A stretch of DNA of 64,000 nt from Rhodosorus marinus. Its lineage: Eukaryota > Rhodophyta > Stylonematophyceae > Stylonematales > Stylonemataceae. The notes under the pieces are model-generated. The model saw nothing but the letters and a program-made list of their open reading frames with translations. It ran no database searches and was not told the origin of the DNA. A program made the position numbers and the translations under genes. Position 1 is the first letter of the stretch; each line of letters opens with the position of its first letter. The stretch is from positions 744,001 through 808,000 of the forward strand of contig JAMWBK010000004.1 of NCBI GenBank assembly GCA_029953675.1, given 5' to 3'. Positions 9,882 through 20,089 of the stretch are shown piece after piece.

Positions 9882-11468
9882 ATGACGTTTCCCGAGGCGC
9901 TGCCTCCGGACGGAAGAGGCATAAACCCCCTACAATCGGACGAACCTATGCACGATGCTTCTACCCAAAATTGTACCGGGCGAGAACCTGATCCTGCTGC
10001 TACTCTCCCAACTGCACCTGCTACTGCGGCGCCGGACACCAGCACTCACTATCTGAAGATCTCAATGAGCTGTGGACCGCTGCAACTACACCTCGACGTT
10101 CCCCAAGCCAAAGCCACGAAGTACAACGCCCTGATGCTGAAATTCATGGAACTTGCTGCACAAGCCCATGCCAGTGGCAACGAGGCTCAGCTCCTTCACA
10201 CTCTGACTACAACGCCCCAACGACCTACCCAGACACCGCGCCCCCTACCTGTCTACGAACCGGCATCCTACGCCAGCACAGCAGCCCGCCCCAGATCTCC
10301 CGACGCGCGCGATCTCGATGCTGATGCATATCCCGATCTCGCAGCAGACAATGACCGCACACGCCCGACACCTCGACCTAGCAGCCGGCCAATGAGTTGG
10401 TCGACACGTGTCCGAGGTAACCAGACCCCGGCAGCCGCGAATCGATCATTTTTCGCGAGCATTCAAGGTCTGGAGTTCGAGAGCAAGGAAGATATTGACG
10501 CATTTGTGCTACTCAATGCACGACCTCGCGACGGAACCAAGAGCAAGGCCCACCACGCCTGGGATATCGAGCGCCTTGCCGGCCTGCAGAAGAACACGCT
10601 GCTGCAACTCGATTATTTCGATCACCACGTGCACATCATTGCACACCGGACTGCCCTACCACGGGTCCGCGACGCAGTGAACGCAGGCGCCTTCTACCCC
10701 ACTACCGGCAACCTCCACCCAGCCGAACGCATTCAGGCAGTCAAGCTCTCTGCGAGCTCCATGGACTACCTGAGTATGCGCGAGAAACTCCGCCATCGGC
10801 CCGAGGACTACCCGCGAGTGGCCCTGATCCACAACCTGCGGCGCCATCGCCGTATCCAGCGGATCGTTGAGCGCCGTAGGGGCCTCTCCCCCAACGCTCG
10901 GGAGGCCCTGCTCGGCCACGTTCGGGCAGAACTCGACCGAACTCTGGCCAGTATCCATGCCCACGCCCAGAAGACACCTGACACCGGCACCAGGGTACCT
11001 TTCGAGGACCCTGAACTACCCCAGCTCTCGACCACCACCAACCGACAGGTAGCACGGGCTCCGGCGCGTGTAAGCACTGCACACCAACCACCAGTGGTAG
11101 CCGGGGAGAGCGCGGAACCCCCCGCGTCTGCAGCCGCATCACAAGCAGACCACCAAGCCTCGACCCCTAATGGGGCCGTACAGGCAGACCGTGAGGCAGT
11201 CGCCGCTTCGGGTGATTCCAGCGCGACACCTCCACTACCACCGGAGGACGCCGCAGAGGACAACCCGCACGCGGAGCTCCTCTCTAACCTCCCGGAGCCG
11301 CCCCAACAGAAACGCACGCGAACGACTGCAGCTGGCACCAGCCCCGACTTGGAGATGACCCCAGCCAACCACGAGGCGGCTACAACCACTGCTGCCGGAC
11401 TCACTGGCTACTCTTCAAGCTCCAATGCCATGGACCTACAAGCCTGCCCCCCCGCCTCCCAACAGTGA
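9882..11468 (+). CDS. Retrotransposon ORF1 (gag-like) protein, family C
   Basis: 528 residues from the ATG at 9882; the open frame begins upstream at 9828, but only TTG codons precede this ATG. The protein is Pro-, Ala- and Thr-rich. A more ordered middle part (about residues 180-370) is rich in Arg and His, with LHPAERIQAVKLSASSMDYL and an RRHRRIQRIVERRRGLS basic stretch that could bind nucleic acid. I see no zinc knuckle or RRM. By position it should coat element RNA. Its TGA stop overlaps the ORF2 ATG as TGATG at 11466-11470, which suggests stop-start coupled translation. The frame is intact, unlike ORF2. Confidence 0.6.
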   Translation: MTFPEALPPDGRGINPLQSDEPMHDASTQNCTGREPDPAATLPTAPATAAPDTSTHYLKISMSCGPLQLHLDVPQAKATKYNALMLKFMELAAQAHASGNEAQLLHTLTTTPQRPTQTPRPLPVYEPASYASTAARPRSPDARDLDADAYPDLAADNDRTRPTPRPSSRPMSWSTRVRGNQTPAAANRSFFASIQGLEFESKEDIDAFVLLNARPRDGTKSKAHHAWDIERLAGLQKNTLLQLDYFDHHVHIIAHRTALPRVRDAVNAGAFYPTTGNLHPAERIQAVKLSASSMDYLSMREKLRHRPEDYPRVALIHNLRRHRRIQRIVERRRGLSPNAREALLGHVRAELDRTLASIHAHAQKTPDTGTRVPFEDPELPQLSTTTNRQVARAPARVSTAHQPPVVAGESAEPPASAAASQADHQASTPNGAVQADREAVAASGDSSATPPLPPEDAAEDNPHAELLSNLPEPPQQKRTRTTAAGTSPDLEMTPANHEAATTTAAGLTGYSSSSNAMDLQACPPASQQ

Positions 11469-14400
11469 TGCCCCGCAGAAGAAGGAGTACTCAACGCCGC
11501 CCGAATGAACCCCTCTTCCACGCCAACCGACCGGCATGGATCCAACGTTGGACTGACTTTGTCAATGAGCTCACGGACAGTGGACGCCTGTGGACACGTC
11601 TAGCCCACTGCCCGGTCCGAACCCGCCGATTCATCCCCTCTGCCGCCGTCAACAAATGGAGCAGCCTCTTCAGTGCCGCCCTCCAGCTTGCTCGAGACGA
11701 CACAGCCCCCGAGGACGCGAGCCTTCTCATCATCGGACTTCCTGGTCTGATCCTGGGCTATACGCACTTTCCTATTGGCAAGCAGATCGATCACATCCTG
11801 GCTGGCGATTTTCATACCGTGTGGAACGCTCTAGAGGACTCTGCAGCGCAACCGAGGCCGGCTACACCACACAGAGGTCCTGACACTACCACACAATAAA
11901 CCCGCTGGCGGCGCAAACAAGCACTCAAGCTCGCCCAACAAGGTCGCCTCTCTGACGCTGCATACCGCCTCACAGCCTCTGCAATGGCCAAACAGAACGT
12001 TGCCACCTGGAACCAGCTCGAAGACCTCTTCCCGGACCCGACAGACACCCCCCTCTCTGAGGATCTACAGCAAACCCTGCAGACACTACTTGCACAGGAC
12101 AACGCCCAACTACGGGTTAGGTGGCTGGCCGGACAAGCCTCGGATGAGAGTCTACTCGCCAAACTGACCCTGCTGCCGAAAGACAAATGTCCAGGGCCCA
12201 GCGGGCTCCGCGCAGAGCACTTACAGATGCTAACGCGTGAGGCACACCCGCACCTGGTACGGTTCCTGAGACAGTTGGCCACGACTCCGGAGCGGCTCCC
12301 GGCAGTCCTGACCAGGGCTCTCCGCAGCAGCAGGCTCCTGCCGTTTGTCAAGTCCCCTACTACTGGGCCCCCACCTGCGCACCCTGCTGTCAGACCTATT
12401 GGCGTTCCTGAAGTCCTACGAAAGCTAGCGACACAGTGGGTACTAGGTCACCTGACCACCCGACTTCGGGAGCTCCTCGTCCCCCTGCAACTAGGCCTTG
12501 CCGTCAGTGGAGGTTGCGAACGGTCCCTGCACGCAATACAGGCCCATATCTACTGTGAACCACAATCGGCAGTTCTACGACTCGACCTGGCGAATGCGTT
12601 CAACCGAATTGATCGGAGTATTGCCAAACAACTAGTCGACCGCCATTACCCAGAGCTGGCAGCCATCTACCGCCTGGGATATGGAAGCAACTGCGAGGAC
12701 TCACCTACGCTCCTTGGCTGGCGCCCCAAAGCTACAGACGGAATACTGCATCCAGATCGACTACACCTACAAGCGCAGACGGGAGTACAACAAGGAGATC
12801 CTTTGGGACCTGCCTTACACGCCCTCTCACTGGCGCCTTTTCTCGAAGCACTGCGGCAGAAATACCCTGAGCTGACTACTGTCGCCATCCATGACGATAT
12901 CACGCTCGTGGGCCCCCTGGAGTCCCTGAAAGATGCCCTACTGTGGAGTCAAAATGCCCTCCCTACTATTGGGGCGGAACTACAGCCTCAAAAGTGCACC
13001 CTATTCGGCTACCACATAGCATCCCCTCGACTGGTTACCAGATACATGCCGGACCTCAATGTTTCTCGCGAAGGAGTAACCATACACTCCATTCCCATTG
13101 GCACGAGAAAATATGTGGAAGAAGCTTTGAGAACACTACAAAACAAGCATGAAACACTGGGCAAAGAGATAGCCCATCTGCCTCCTGAAGAGCTCAACAC
13201 ACAACTGGCGCTGTTCCGATACTGCTCGGAAACGAGACTTGACTACACCCTAAGGACAGTGGCTTACCACTACGGCAGAAGTTTAGCACGAGAAGCGGAC
13301 TACAACACACGACTACAGTTGGAAAGGCTACTAGGCTGTCTACAAACAGCCCATGCGGACGACCCTGACGGAACGCACCCGGCTTGGAAGCAGGTAGCAC
13401 TCCCCTGCCGATGGGGGGAACTGGGATTCTGCACTAGAAGGCGCATCTAACCTATTTCTTTCTACACAGGTTGGATGCAAACCTTTGCAGCTAACAAGGG
13501 CTATTGGCCCCACCTACAAAAATTGTTAGAACGCACGTAGGAGGAAGCTACACCACAGCTGCTCAACCCCCCGAGGACACTACACCGCTCTACTGACGAC
13601 CTCCCCTCCCAAATCCTAGTGGCAACTACAGCCATAAGGGGGAGACTGAGACCGGAAACCAGCCCCCGAATAAGGCAGCTCCTCAACCCCGCGTACCTGA
13701 CTGCTGCCCCTGCAGCAAATTCCCCCCCTGACCAGTCTGCGGTGAAGCAAGGTTCCTTACAACAGACCCTCTCAAGAGAGGCACACCTTTCTGCTTTCAC
13801 CCGAGTGGTCACGGATCCCTTACTCGACCCGGAACATCGTAACCATTCATTCAATCCGTTCCGCTGCAGGAGCAGGTTCAGGTGTCTGGCTAAGAGATTT
13901 GCCACAATTCGGACCCCGAAAATTGAGTGGGAGAGGCATGCACCTGAATATCCGACAATTGCTGGGACTCCCGATTCCGGGACTGCGGACGACGGAGAGG
14001 TGTACTACGTGTAATAGTACACACCGTACGAACGGTGTACAAAGATTCCATCATTGTCAGACCTCGACTGGGCTCTGGCAACGGCGACATGATGAGCTCT
14101 GCACTGAGCTGGCGCGCTGGCTTAACAGATGGCAGTTCAGAGATGTTCAGCAAGAACCTACAGACTACTTCACGAACTCGAATCTACGACCTGACTTGGT
14201 AGCTATACACCCTCGAACCTGGCAACGATTTGCGATCGATGTGACGGTGGTGTCACCCCTACAGGCGAGACACCTAGCCAACAGCAAAGACAACAATGAT
14301 TATGCAGCAAAACAGGCGGAGCGTTGGAAACTTGCACACTACAAGGAGGCGATGGCGACAGAGCATCCAGATGACAAACTGATTCCGATTGCGATAGAAA

Positions 14401-14603
14401 CCTTCGGCAGAACAGGGCAGATGACCCAAGACTTTCTCCGTGAGGGCTGTGGGCACATGCTAACTAAGCAGTACGAGTTGAGCAACGTGCGGGCTCAACT
14501 AAACAGAACACTCTGGGCAGGGAACGCAGAGCTCGCGTTAGGGGCTTTGCGCGTGGATCAGTCGGACCAGCCACTGATCCCTTATTTTTCTTTTTTATCG
14601 TAG
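11468..14603 (+). pseudogene. ORF2 reverse transcriptase and restriction-like endonuclease, broken
   Basis: From the ATG at 11468 the frame runs to a TAA at 11897-11899, then continues in the same frame (TRWRRKQALKLAQQGRLSDA) into the polymerase. RT motifs in order are CPGPSGLRAEHL, RPIGVPEVLRKL, LRLDLANAFNRID, GVQQGDPLGP, and the catalytic IHDD in place of the common ADD. Frame changes occur near 13435-13460; a TAG follows at about 13538, and another shift near 13900. Then come CTTC and HHC cysteine/histidine pairs at about 14010-14060 and the endonuclease core LRPDLVAIHP, IDVTVVSP and KQAERWKLAHYKE. The TAA is one base from CAA, so it is likely a nonsense change. The copy is inactive as read, unless sequencing errors explain the breaks. 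Confidence 0.75.
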
Positions 14604-14714
14604 CTAGAGACCCCGGGAGACGGGGTTAAACACACACATTTTCCCTAGATCTTGATAGAATTAGTGTTGCGCTGCATTAGGCAGTTGCCGAGTAAAGTTT
14701 ACAGTTACAGTCCA

Positions 14715-14755
14715 CGAATTGCGGAGCGCTTCGGGCTATGTCAGTAGAAACCAGT
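14715..14755 (+). repeat. Family B-like 3' tail
   Basis: GCGGAGCGCTTCGGGCTATG followed by TCAGTAGAAACCAGT matches the family B 3' signature seen at 33125-33165 and 48305-48345. It is either the displaced end of the family B copy at 8818-9785 or a 3' tail shared by families B and C. Confidence 0.45.
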
Positions 14756-14776
14756 GTTAGCAGATGTGCTATAAAT

Positions 14777-14894
14777 AGGGTTGTGCCGCAAGTGGCTTGG
14801 TTTTTCGCTCCTTACGACTCAGAAGTTAAACCGCGGAAACAGGGGGGTTTATCGGAGTAAACAGCGAAAAACCCGTCCTACTTGGCACAACCCT
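14777..14894. repeat. 118-bp inverted-repeat element
   Basis: The left end AGGGTTGTGCC and right end GGCACAACCCT are inverted. A second inverted block (GGTTTTTCGCT against AGCGAAAAACC) lies inside, giving arms of about 32 bp around a ~50 bp centre. ATAAAT lies just before the left end and ATAAAT three bases after the right end. Looks like a tiny MITE or a foldback unit. Confidence 0.45.
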
Positions 14895-15079
14895 ACCATA
14901 AATGTTCCCAGATTACGACTGATCTGCACATATCGAATGCTCTCCTGAAGCTCCAAGTCAATGCCTTCCAGGTTCGGACGGGTGTGGTAAAAGTCCAAAT
15001 CTGGGACTCGCACAGGTCAATCGAAAAGGTCAGTTTACCAATCAAGATCTTTATATTGACTGGACTTAGATGGGCGGTT

Positions 15080-15320
15080 TCTATCTAGGCGGACTTAGTG
15101 AGGAACAGGCTTCTAACACAGAGGCACTGCAGTCGCCACTAGAGATTCGTACTTTGTCGGCTTCCAGAGTATTAGGGATCAAGCCTGGGTAGGATTAGGG
15201 TTTTTGGACGCTTGCACCTGCATGAACGTTTTCCCTTCAAGTCCAAGGATCTCAGAAACTGGTATTGCATATATAGTGATCCTAGAAGCCATTAAGTACG
15301 GTTGGTTCGGAATAAACATG
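15080..15320. repeat. Copia-adjacent leader repeat, copy 2
   Basis: Partner of 4890-5110 with the same block order, ending near TTGGTTCGGAATAAACATG. No copia gag follows here. Confidence 0.4.
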
Positions 15321-15329
15321 ATACCTCAG

Positions 15330-15790
15330 TTGGTCCCCCCGTTCGCGGAACGACTAGTAATTACCGCAAAAAAATTTCAGGAATTGGGTTGTCCTTTTTG
15401 CTGAATTGTCTGCTTATTCGTAGCGGTTTAACCCCCTATCTACATTGTCCAGAGGACCCATATTCATCTCTGACTCATGTACGGAACAAAAACTCAGGTC
15501 CAATCCTGCCCTAACTAGTCCTTCATGGTACTAAAAACAGAGTAGTGGAATAATCCGGTACGATCGCAATGCTTCCATAAAGCATGCTAATTATAGGTCC
15601 ACCAACAGTCCCTGAGTGACCGGACTTTGGTAAGTAAACCTTACACCTTTTTTCATTTCCGGGTACTACCAGTAAACCACTAGTAATAAATTCCAATTGC
15701 CTACCGTTGGGACAACCCAATATATGCGTAATCAGTCAAACGCGAACGGTTAAAATCGTTCGCGTTTGTCCGAATAAACCTGAAGTTAAA
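15330..15790. other. No gene recognised
   Basis: Mixed sequence without a convincing coding frame or recognised repeat. Confidence 0.3.
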
Positions 15791-16175
15791 ATCACTGTAA
15801 CCTCTGGTTCCTAGCACGAGCCGATCAGCGGCGGGGCAGCTAGCCGCTCTTGGAGCGGCCAACTTCTCATTAGAAACCACCAAGTTTTGCCGTACAACAT
15901 CCTAAAGGCTCGGCTGTGGAATGGCCTTAGGGGCCACCCCCCCCCCCTATTCTTGTTTCGTTTGTATATTATTTCGCAACGCTTCATGTGCGGGGTCGCC
16001 CTCCCACGCCAACACGTCTCGAAAAAAGTCGTGCTCGTAAGCACGACTTTTTTCACAAACAACACAAAGTGTTTAAGGACGATGGTGAGCATTTCAGGCT
16101 CTCGTCGGACTTTTCCAGAATAAGCCATCCGAAAGAATCATTTTTGTCAAGCTGCTTGGTTAATAAACCCTGAAG
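15790..16175. repeat. Repeat family D, copy 1
   Basis: Aligns with 23480-23830 over about 350 bp (shared GGAGCGGCCA, TTAGAAACCA, TATTCTTGTTT or TGTTCTTGTTT, TTATTTCGCAA). Both copies are followed by a family A fragment and then an inverted family B fragment, so D-A-B is a repeated block. Class unknown; no protein recognised. Confidence 0.45.
16022..16053. repeat. Perfect 14-bp hairpin
   Basis: The arms AAAAAAGTCGTGCT (16022-16035) and AGCACGACTTTTTT (16040-16053) pair perfectly around a CGTA loop. The second family D copy lacks it. A GC stem ending in a T run resembles an intrinsic terminator, but in a nuclear context its role is unknown. Confidence 0.5.
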
Positions 16176-16214
16176 AAACGTGAAGACGGTACTTGCCGTA
16201 GGCCGTAGTCTGGT

Positions 16215-16395
16215 ATCATTGGTAATTTAGTATTGGAGCTTCATAGATTCTGTTGCCGCTCCCGTTGGCTTCGCGAAATGTTCTGCAATCGCGCCCTAAC
16301 CGATTTTCCCCCTTGTCAACCTCGTTTGAGTTTCCATTCTTGGCCTGTGAACGCCGCTTTGATGTTTCAAGCGTACTCTTCCCCATCAGTGGTGG
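16215..16395 (+). mobile_element. Family A 3' fragment (decayed)
   Basis: Diverged plus-strand copy of the family A C-terminus (TTCATAGATTCTGTT, CGTTGGCTTCG, GAACGCCGCTTTGATG blocks). It ends in GTGGTTTATT, where the inverted family B fragment starts. Confidence 0.45.
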
Positions 16396-16990
16396 TTTAT
16401 TAAAATAGCGTTAAGCGCTACGCACAGAGGAAAGTGAACTAGGTGCCATAGAGCCAAAAGCGGGCAAGCACAGCCAACCGTGGCGCCTCGGCGCGCATGC
16501 TGATAGTCTATCGCCAAACAGCCACGATTAATCGGCTTAGGAGTACCAGATACTCAGCAGAGTGGTCGGCAAAATTTTTCCGCAGTCACTCCAAGCTGGA
16601 CTTTCCAAGGTGAACAAAGCTTCCCACAACCTGAAGGGATGGAATCTCTGAGAAATACCCGCTGAACTGGGGCACTGATCATGTCTCGGCATACCCTCAG
16701 TCGGGAAGAACCGAAGCTGTTGCACCATGCCGTCGGGCGTCAGAGGGGAGATAGGTACTTGACGCCGGGAAAGTGACAGCGAGTTCAACATATGCTGAGC
16801 GTCTCGCGGCTGCGTCCGATACCAGGAGATCTGCAATGTGACGAGGGTCCAGATGCAGAGGCTGGTCCGCGCAGTTCCGATTCGACCTCGACCGTGTGCC
16901 AACCCTTCTCAAACGTTCGATCAGGATGTACTTCAGATTGGTGTGACGCGGCACCATATTACTGTGAGTCTCCACCCACCCACGAGGGAG
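16395..16990 (-). mobile_element. Family B endonuclease fragment (decayed)
   Basis: Minus-strand family B remnant, from the GCGTAGCGCTT-like 3' signature near 16425 through the segment encoding IADLLVSDAAARRSAYVELA (around 16790-16850) to near 16990. Several frame breaks. Confidence 0.5.
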
Positions 16991-16999
16991 CGGAGGGTT

Positions 17000-18380
17000 C
17001 AGACATCTGCATCACAGAAGAGACCACGAGCGACCAACACTTCGTAGTATGCCCGTCTTTAGAAACATTTGAAGACTACGTTTAGAAATATTGAGGACTC
17101 TGTTTAGAAACATCGAAGACTACTTTTTTTGTATTTTCTCTCCCAGCTTAAGGCCTGGTAGGGTGCGGGCAAGCCGCCATCAAACCGGAAATGCCACTAT
17201 TGGATGCTTCAAAGAAGGGCCTTGGCCTACGACACCTAACCAGGTTTAGAAGAATGAGATCTCTCGACTATGGGTTTGCGAATGTTTAGGCGCATTGAGA
17301 ATTTTGCACAATAGGAAGTTGTTTGCCAAATAAAGCCTACGGGATCGTGAACTTCTCCAGTAAGCGAAAACGAAAACCAGGGAGGCAGGGAGCGGCGTCT
17401 TCGAGCTTCCGCTTTCACGCAACCGCCTGATACCCCCAGCTTCTAGTTCATCATGATCAATTTAATCGGAGACCAAGGTCCCCAAATGAGGTCCTCTAGG
17501 AAGAGCATAGAGAGCGTGCCAAAACCAGGGCAGCTGTCCAGCGAATCTAGTTACTAAACGTTCGGACGGATCCGGTATTGCAAAGCAGAGCTTTTCCATT
17601 TTGCGTGAAACAGAGTATAAATCCCTACGTTTTATGCTGGATATCGCACTATCTACCCTCCCTCCACCCGTTTTAATATACAATGACCTCCACCTGACGT
17701 TGGGAGTATGGGAGAACGGCAGAACGGCGGCAGAACGGCCTGGCGTTCCAAAGACGTCGTCAAACACAGAGCTCTCTGAATTGGAACTCTACAAATTCTT
17801 CAATAATATTCCTAAAAATCATTTTATGCATTTCCCATTAAAATTTATTAACAAAATGCAATACCAAGTTTTAAAATATTGCAAGTTGTGGCAAAATGAA
17901 ACTATTTAAAGAAATATTTGGAATGTATCTGTTATTATTCTGGAAATTAATATGCGGAACTATGAATTCATATGCTTTAGAAGGTCTCTAGTTTTCTCAA
18001 CTAGCTGAAATAAACCCGGCGAGAAAAGTTCAAGATTTCCCATTTAGAAATTCCGGTCTTTTTGTATGCCTTTGGTGAGCTGCTGAGCAAATCGGACGGG
18101 TAGAGTTCTAAAGGACTGTGTTTGATTGGAAGCTGCAAGGCACCACCCCCGTAGGAAGGCGAAGATCGCAAAGAGGAGATGATGTTAAGATTTACCGCAG
18201 GCTAAGAGCGGACATGCACTCAAGTGGATGGAGGGCAGCTTTACAATGAGTGCAAAAAAAGCCGTATTAAAAAGCGTCACAGCTGCCACATTTGTTGTTC
18301 GTTCGACGTTAGAAGGGTGCTGGTGCTGATTTACTATCATTACATTGGAAAGCATATCCGACGTTCAGCAGCAAGGTCAT
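17000..18380. other. Gene-poor stretch upstream of permease copy 2
   Basis: No gene recognised. A 101-codon minus-strand frame at 17462-17767 has no motif I know and looks like chance. The stretch becomes A+T-rich from about 17770. Confidence 0.3.
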
Positions 18381-18383
18381 TTG

Positions 18384-18400
18384 CATATATATGTATATAG
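18384..18400 (+). promoter_or_regulatory. TATA region of permease copy 2
   Basis: CATATATATGTATATAG about 127-143 bp before the ATG at 18527. Downstream GAGTCTGAGCTTGCCCCCT aligns with the corresponding stretch of copy 1, and the 5'UTR AAGGTGCTTGGGTATCG-type block is nearly identical between copies. Confidence 0.55.
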
Positions 18401-18526
18401 ATCGAGTCTGAGCTTGCCCCCTCTCACCTGGAGTGCTTAACGAGTTTCACACAAGAGCTGCAAAGTTAAACTGGAGGACGGAATTTGTAAGCAGGTGCTT
18501 GGGTATCGTCACTGTTTGTGGGGAGA

Positions 18527-19918
18527 ATGGGTGGGGAGTCTATGGATCCGGAGCACATGGAGCCGCATATCGACGAGGACTATGATGCGGAGGAAACTGC
18601 AGTTAAGGATGCTAATGCAGAAGCCGCCGAAGGAGCGAATACGTTTCTTCACAAGCAAGAGCCAAAATTGAGGCGATCTTCTCCTTTCAAGACATATGTT
18701 CTAATTACCGTGGTGTCGCTCAGCTACAGCATGGTTCCCGGATTTTTCGCCGGCATGGGATGGGGGCTGGCTACCGCAATTCTGGTTTGGGGTTGGACTC
18801 ACAGCTTAATCACCGGTCTGATGCTGGACGAAATTTCTGAACACAAACCACAGATTCTGAGCTACCCGGACATGGGCGCATATGTCGGCGCGAAGCTATT
18901 CAATGGTAACAAGCACGGGCGACGAGCTGGTTTCTGGATAATATGGACTTCCCAAGCCATGGGAGCCTTTCTCATGTCCGTGGCGAGTCTGGCTTTCTGT
19001 GCCCAGTTTTTCCAGGCGATCTTCCCTCAGCTGTGCTATAACTGGTGGATTGTCATCTCCTACGGATTGGTCGTTTTATTTTGCCAGATACCCACATTCC
19101 ATGACAGTTTTGCAATTAACATAGTCAGTTGGACTGCTCTGGCGGTGCTGTTCATTCTGATAGTCGTAAACATATGCGTCACTGGAAGACTCGAGGAGGT
19201 CCGCTACAACATCGGGAACGTTACAACGGTTTTCAACGGAATCGCGGGAATCAGCTTCGCTTACGGAGGTCATGCCGTATTCCCAGAGGCCCGAAGGGAG
19301 ATGAAAGAGCCAAAAAAATTCCAGCAGTCGATTTACGGGCTGTACGCCACATTCGCAGTTGCTAATGTTGTGGTCGGGTTCCTGGGTTACGGGATGTTCG
19401 GAACCGAGGCAGACGTCAATATTTTCAACAATTTTACCTGGAACGTATCGGTCACCATCGGGAACGTTCTCATGTTGGTCGCCTTCTTCGGATCTCTTGT
19501 GATTGGAAACGTTCTTTCGATGATGGCTATCCAGACAGTGCTGAAGATCCCACTTATCGGCTGGAGAAAGCCAAAATCATACGGTATGCCAACCGGTGTT
19601 ACTCGGACACTCCTCAGGGTGGGGATGATAACGCTGCAACTGCTTCTAGCGCTTCTCATTCCGTTCATCGGCGACTTGGTGGGTCTGACAGGAGCTTTCG
19701 CGAGCACGATTCTGACGTTTATGTTCCCATGCCTCGCATACTGGGTTGTTTTCAACAAGGGAATGAGCATCTACATGAAGATGGTTTGCGCATTCTTGAT
19801 CGTCTTGTCAGTCCTGATTGGTGTTGCTGGCTCCTATGGAGCCCTGCTAGGGCTTATTTCCAATGCGACAGCATTTCCACCGCTCCACCTGCCCTGCAAC
19901 CACTTGGACCTGCCCTAA
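18527..19918 (+). CDS. Amino-acid permease, AAAP/vacuolar transporter type (copy 2)
   Basis: 463 residues, intronless, aligned end to end with the protein at 598-1989. The N-terminal ~55 residues are acidic and hydrophilic (DPEHMEPHIDEDYDAEE); the rest is polytopic with GISFAYGGHAVFPEARREM, VVGFLGYGMFG and IPFIGDLVGLTGAF, features of the amino acid/auxin permease family. The expected job is proton-coupled amino-acid movement across the plasma or vacuolar membrane; the substrate is not deducible. The ATG at 18527 matches the start of copy 1; upstream in-frame codons offer only a GTG. Conserved 5' and 3' flanks show that the duplication included regulatory DNA. The RTX gene downstream at 21436-22395 is convergent with it. 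Confidence 0.85.
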   Translation: MGGESMDPEHMEPHIDEDYDAEETAVKDANAEAAEGANTFLHKQEPKLRRSSPFKTYVLITVVSLSYSMVPGFFAGMGWGLATAILVWGWTHSLITGLMLDEISEHKPQILSYPDMGAYVGAKLFNGNKHGRRAGFWIIWTSQAMGAFLMSVASLAFCAQFFQAIFPQLCYNWWIVISYGLVVLFCQIPTFHDSFAINIVSWTALAVLFILIVVNICVTGRLEEVRYNIGNVTTVFNGIAGISFAYGGHAVFPEARREMKEPKKFQQSIYGLYATFAVANVVVGFLGYGMFGTEADVNIFNNFTWNVSVTIGNVLMLVAFFGSLVIGNVLSMMAIQTVLKIPLIGWRKPKSYGMPTGVTRTLLRVGMITLQLLLALLIPFIGDLVGLTGAFASTILTFMFPCLAYWVVFNKGMSIYMKMVCAFLIVLSVLIGVAGSYGALLGLISNATAFPPLHLPCNHLDLP

Positions 19919-20022
19919 GGCAAGTGCAGCGCTTGTACAAATCTGAGGAAACTATGATTAAGTTATTTTCAGACCAGACCGAGTCTCAAGTAAAATACTT
20001 TTAACTATGTTGGAATTTTCAA

Positions 20023-20052
20023 GGCGACATCCTGGGATAGCAGGATGTCGCC
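20023..20052. repeat. Perfect 12-bp hairpin after permease copy 2
   Basis: GGCGACATCCTG and CAGGATGTCGCC pair around GGATAG, about 105 bp after the stop codon. Copy 1 shows no counterpart. It could be a 3'UTR structure or the edge of the copia remnant that follows. Confidence 0.45.
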
Positions 20053-20089
20053 CACCGCAGACACGACATGTTGTCCGTGTATGCAACTA

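Larger units (their letters stand above)
9828..14720 (+). mobile_element. Near full-length R2/NeSL-like non-LTR retrotransposon (family C)
   Basis: A continuous element of about 4.9 kb with two ORFs in the order expected for site-specific-type non-LTR elements carrying a C-terminal restriction-like endonuclease: a Pro/Ala-rich ORF1, then reverse transcriptase, CCHC motif and PD-(D/E)XK endonuclease. Its coding part is clearly richer in G+C than the flanks. No second copy lies in the window. Exact ends and target-site duplication could not be set; the 3' boundary is placed near the family B-like tail at 14715. Confidence 0.75.

Noticed and set aside
10808-11404. 198-codon minus-strand frame opposite retrotransposon ORF1
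   Set aside because: Antisense shadow in G+C-rich sequence; Ser/Ala/Gly composition without domains.
16022-16053. Bacterial intrinsic terminator
   Set aside because: The stem and T-run fit, but no bacterial gene lies upstream and the context is eukaryotic repeats, so it is listed only as a hairpin.
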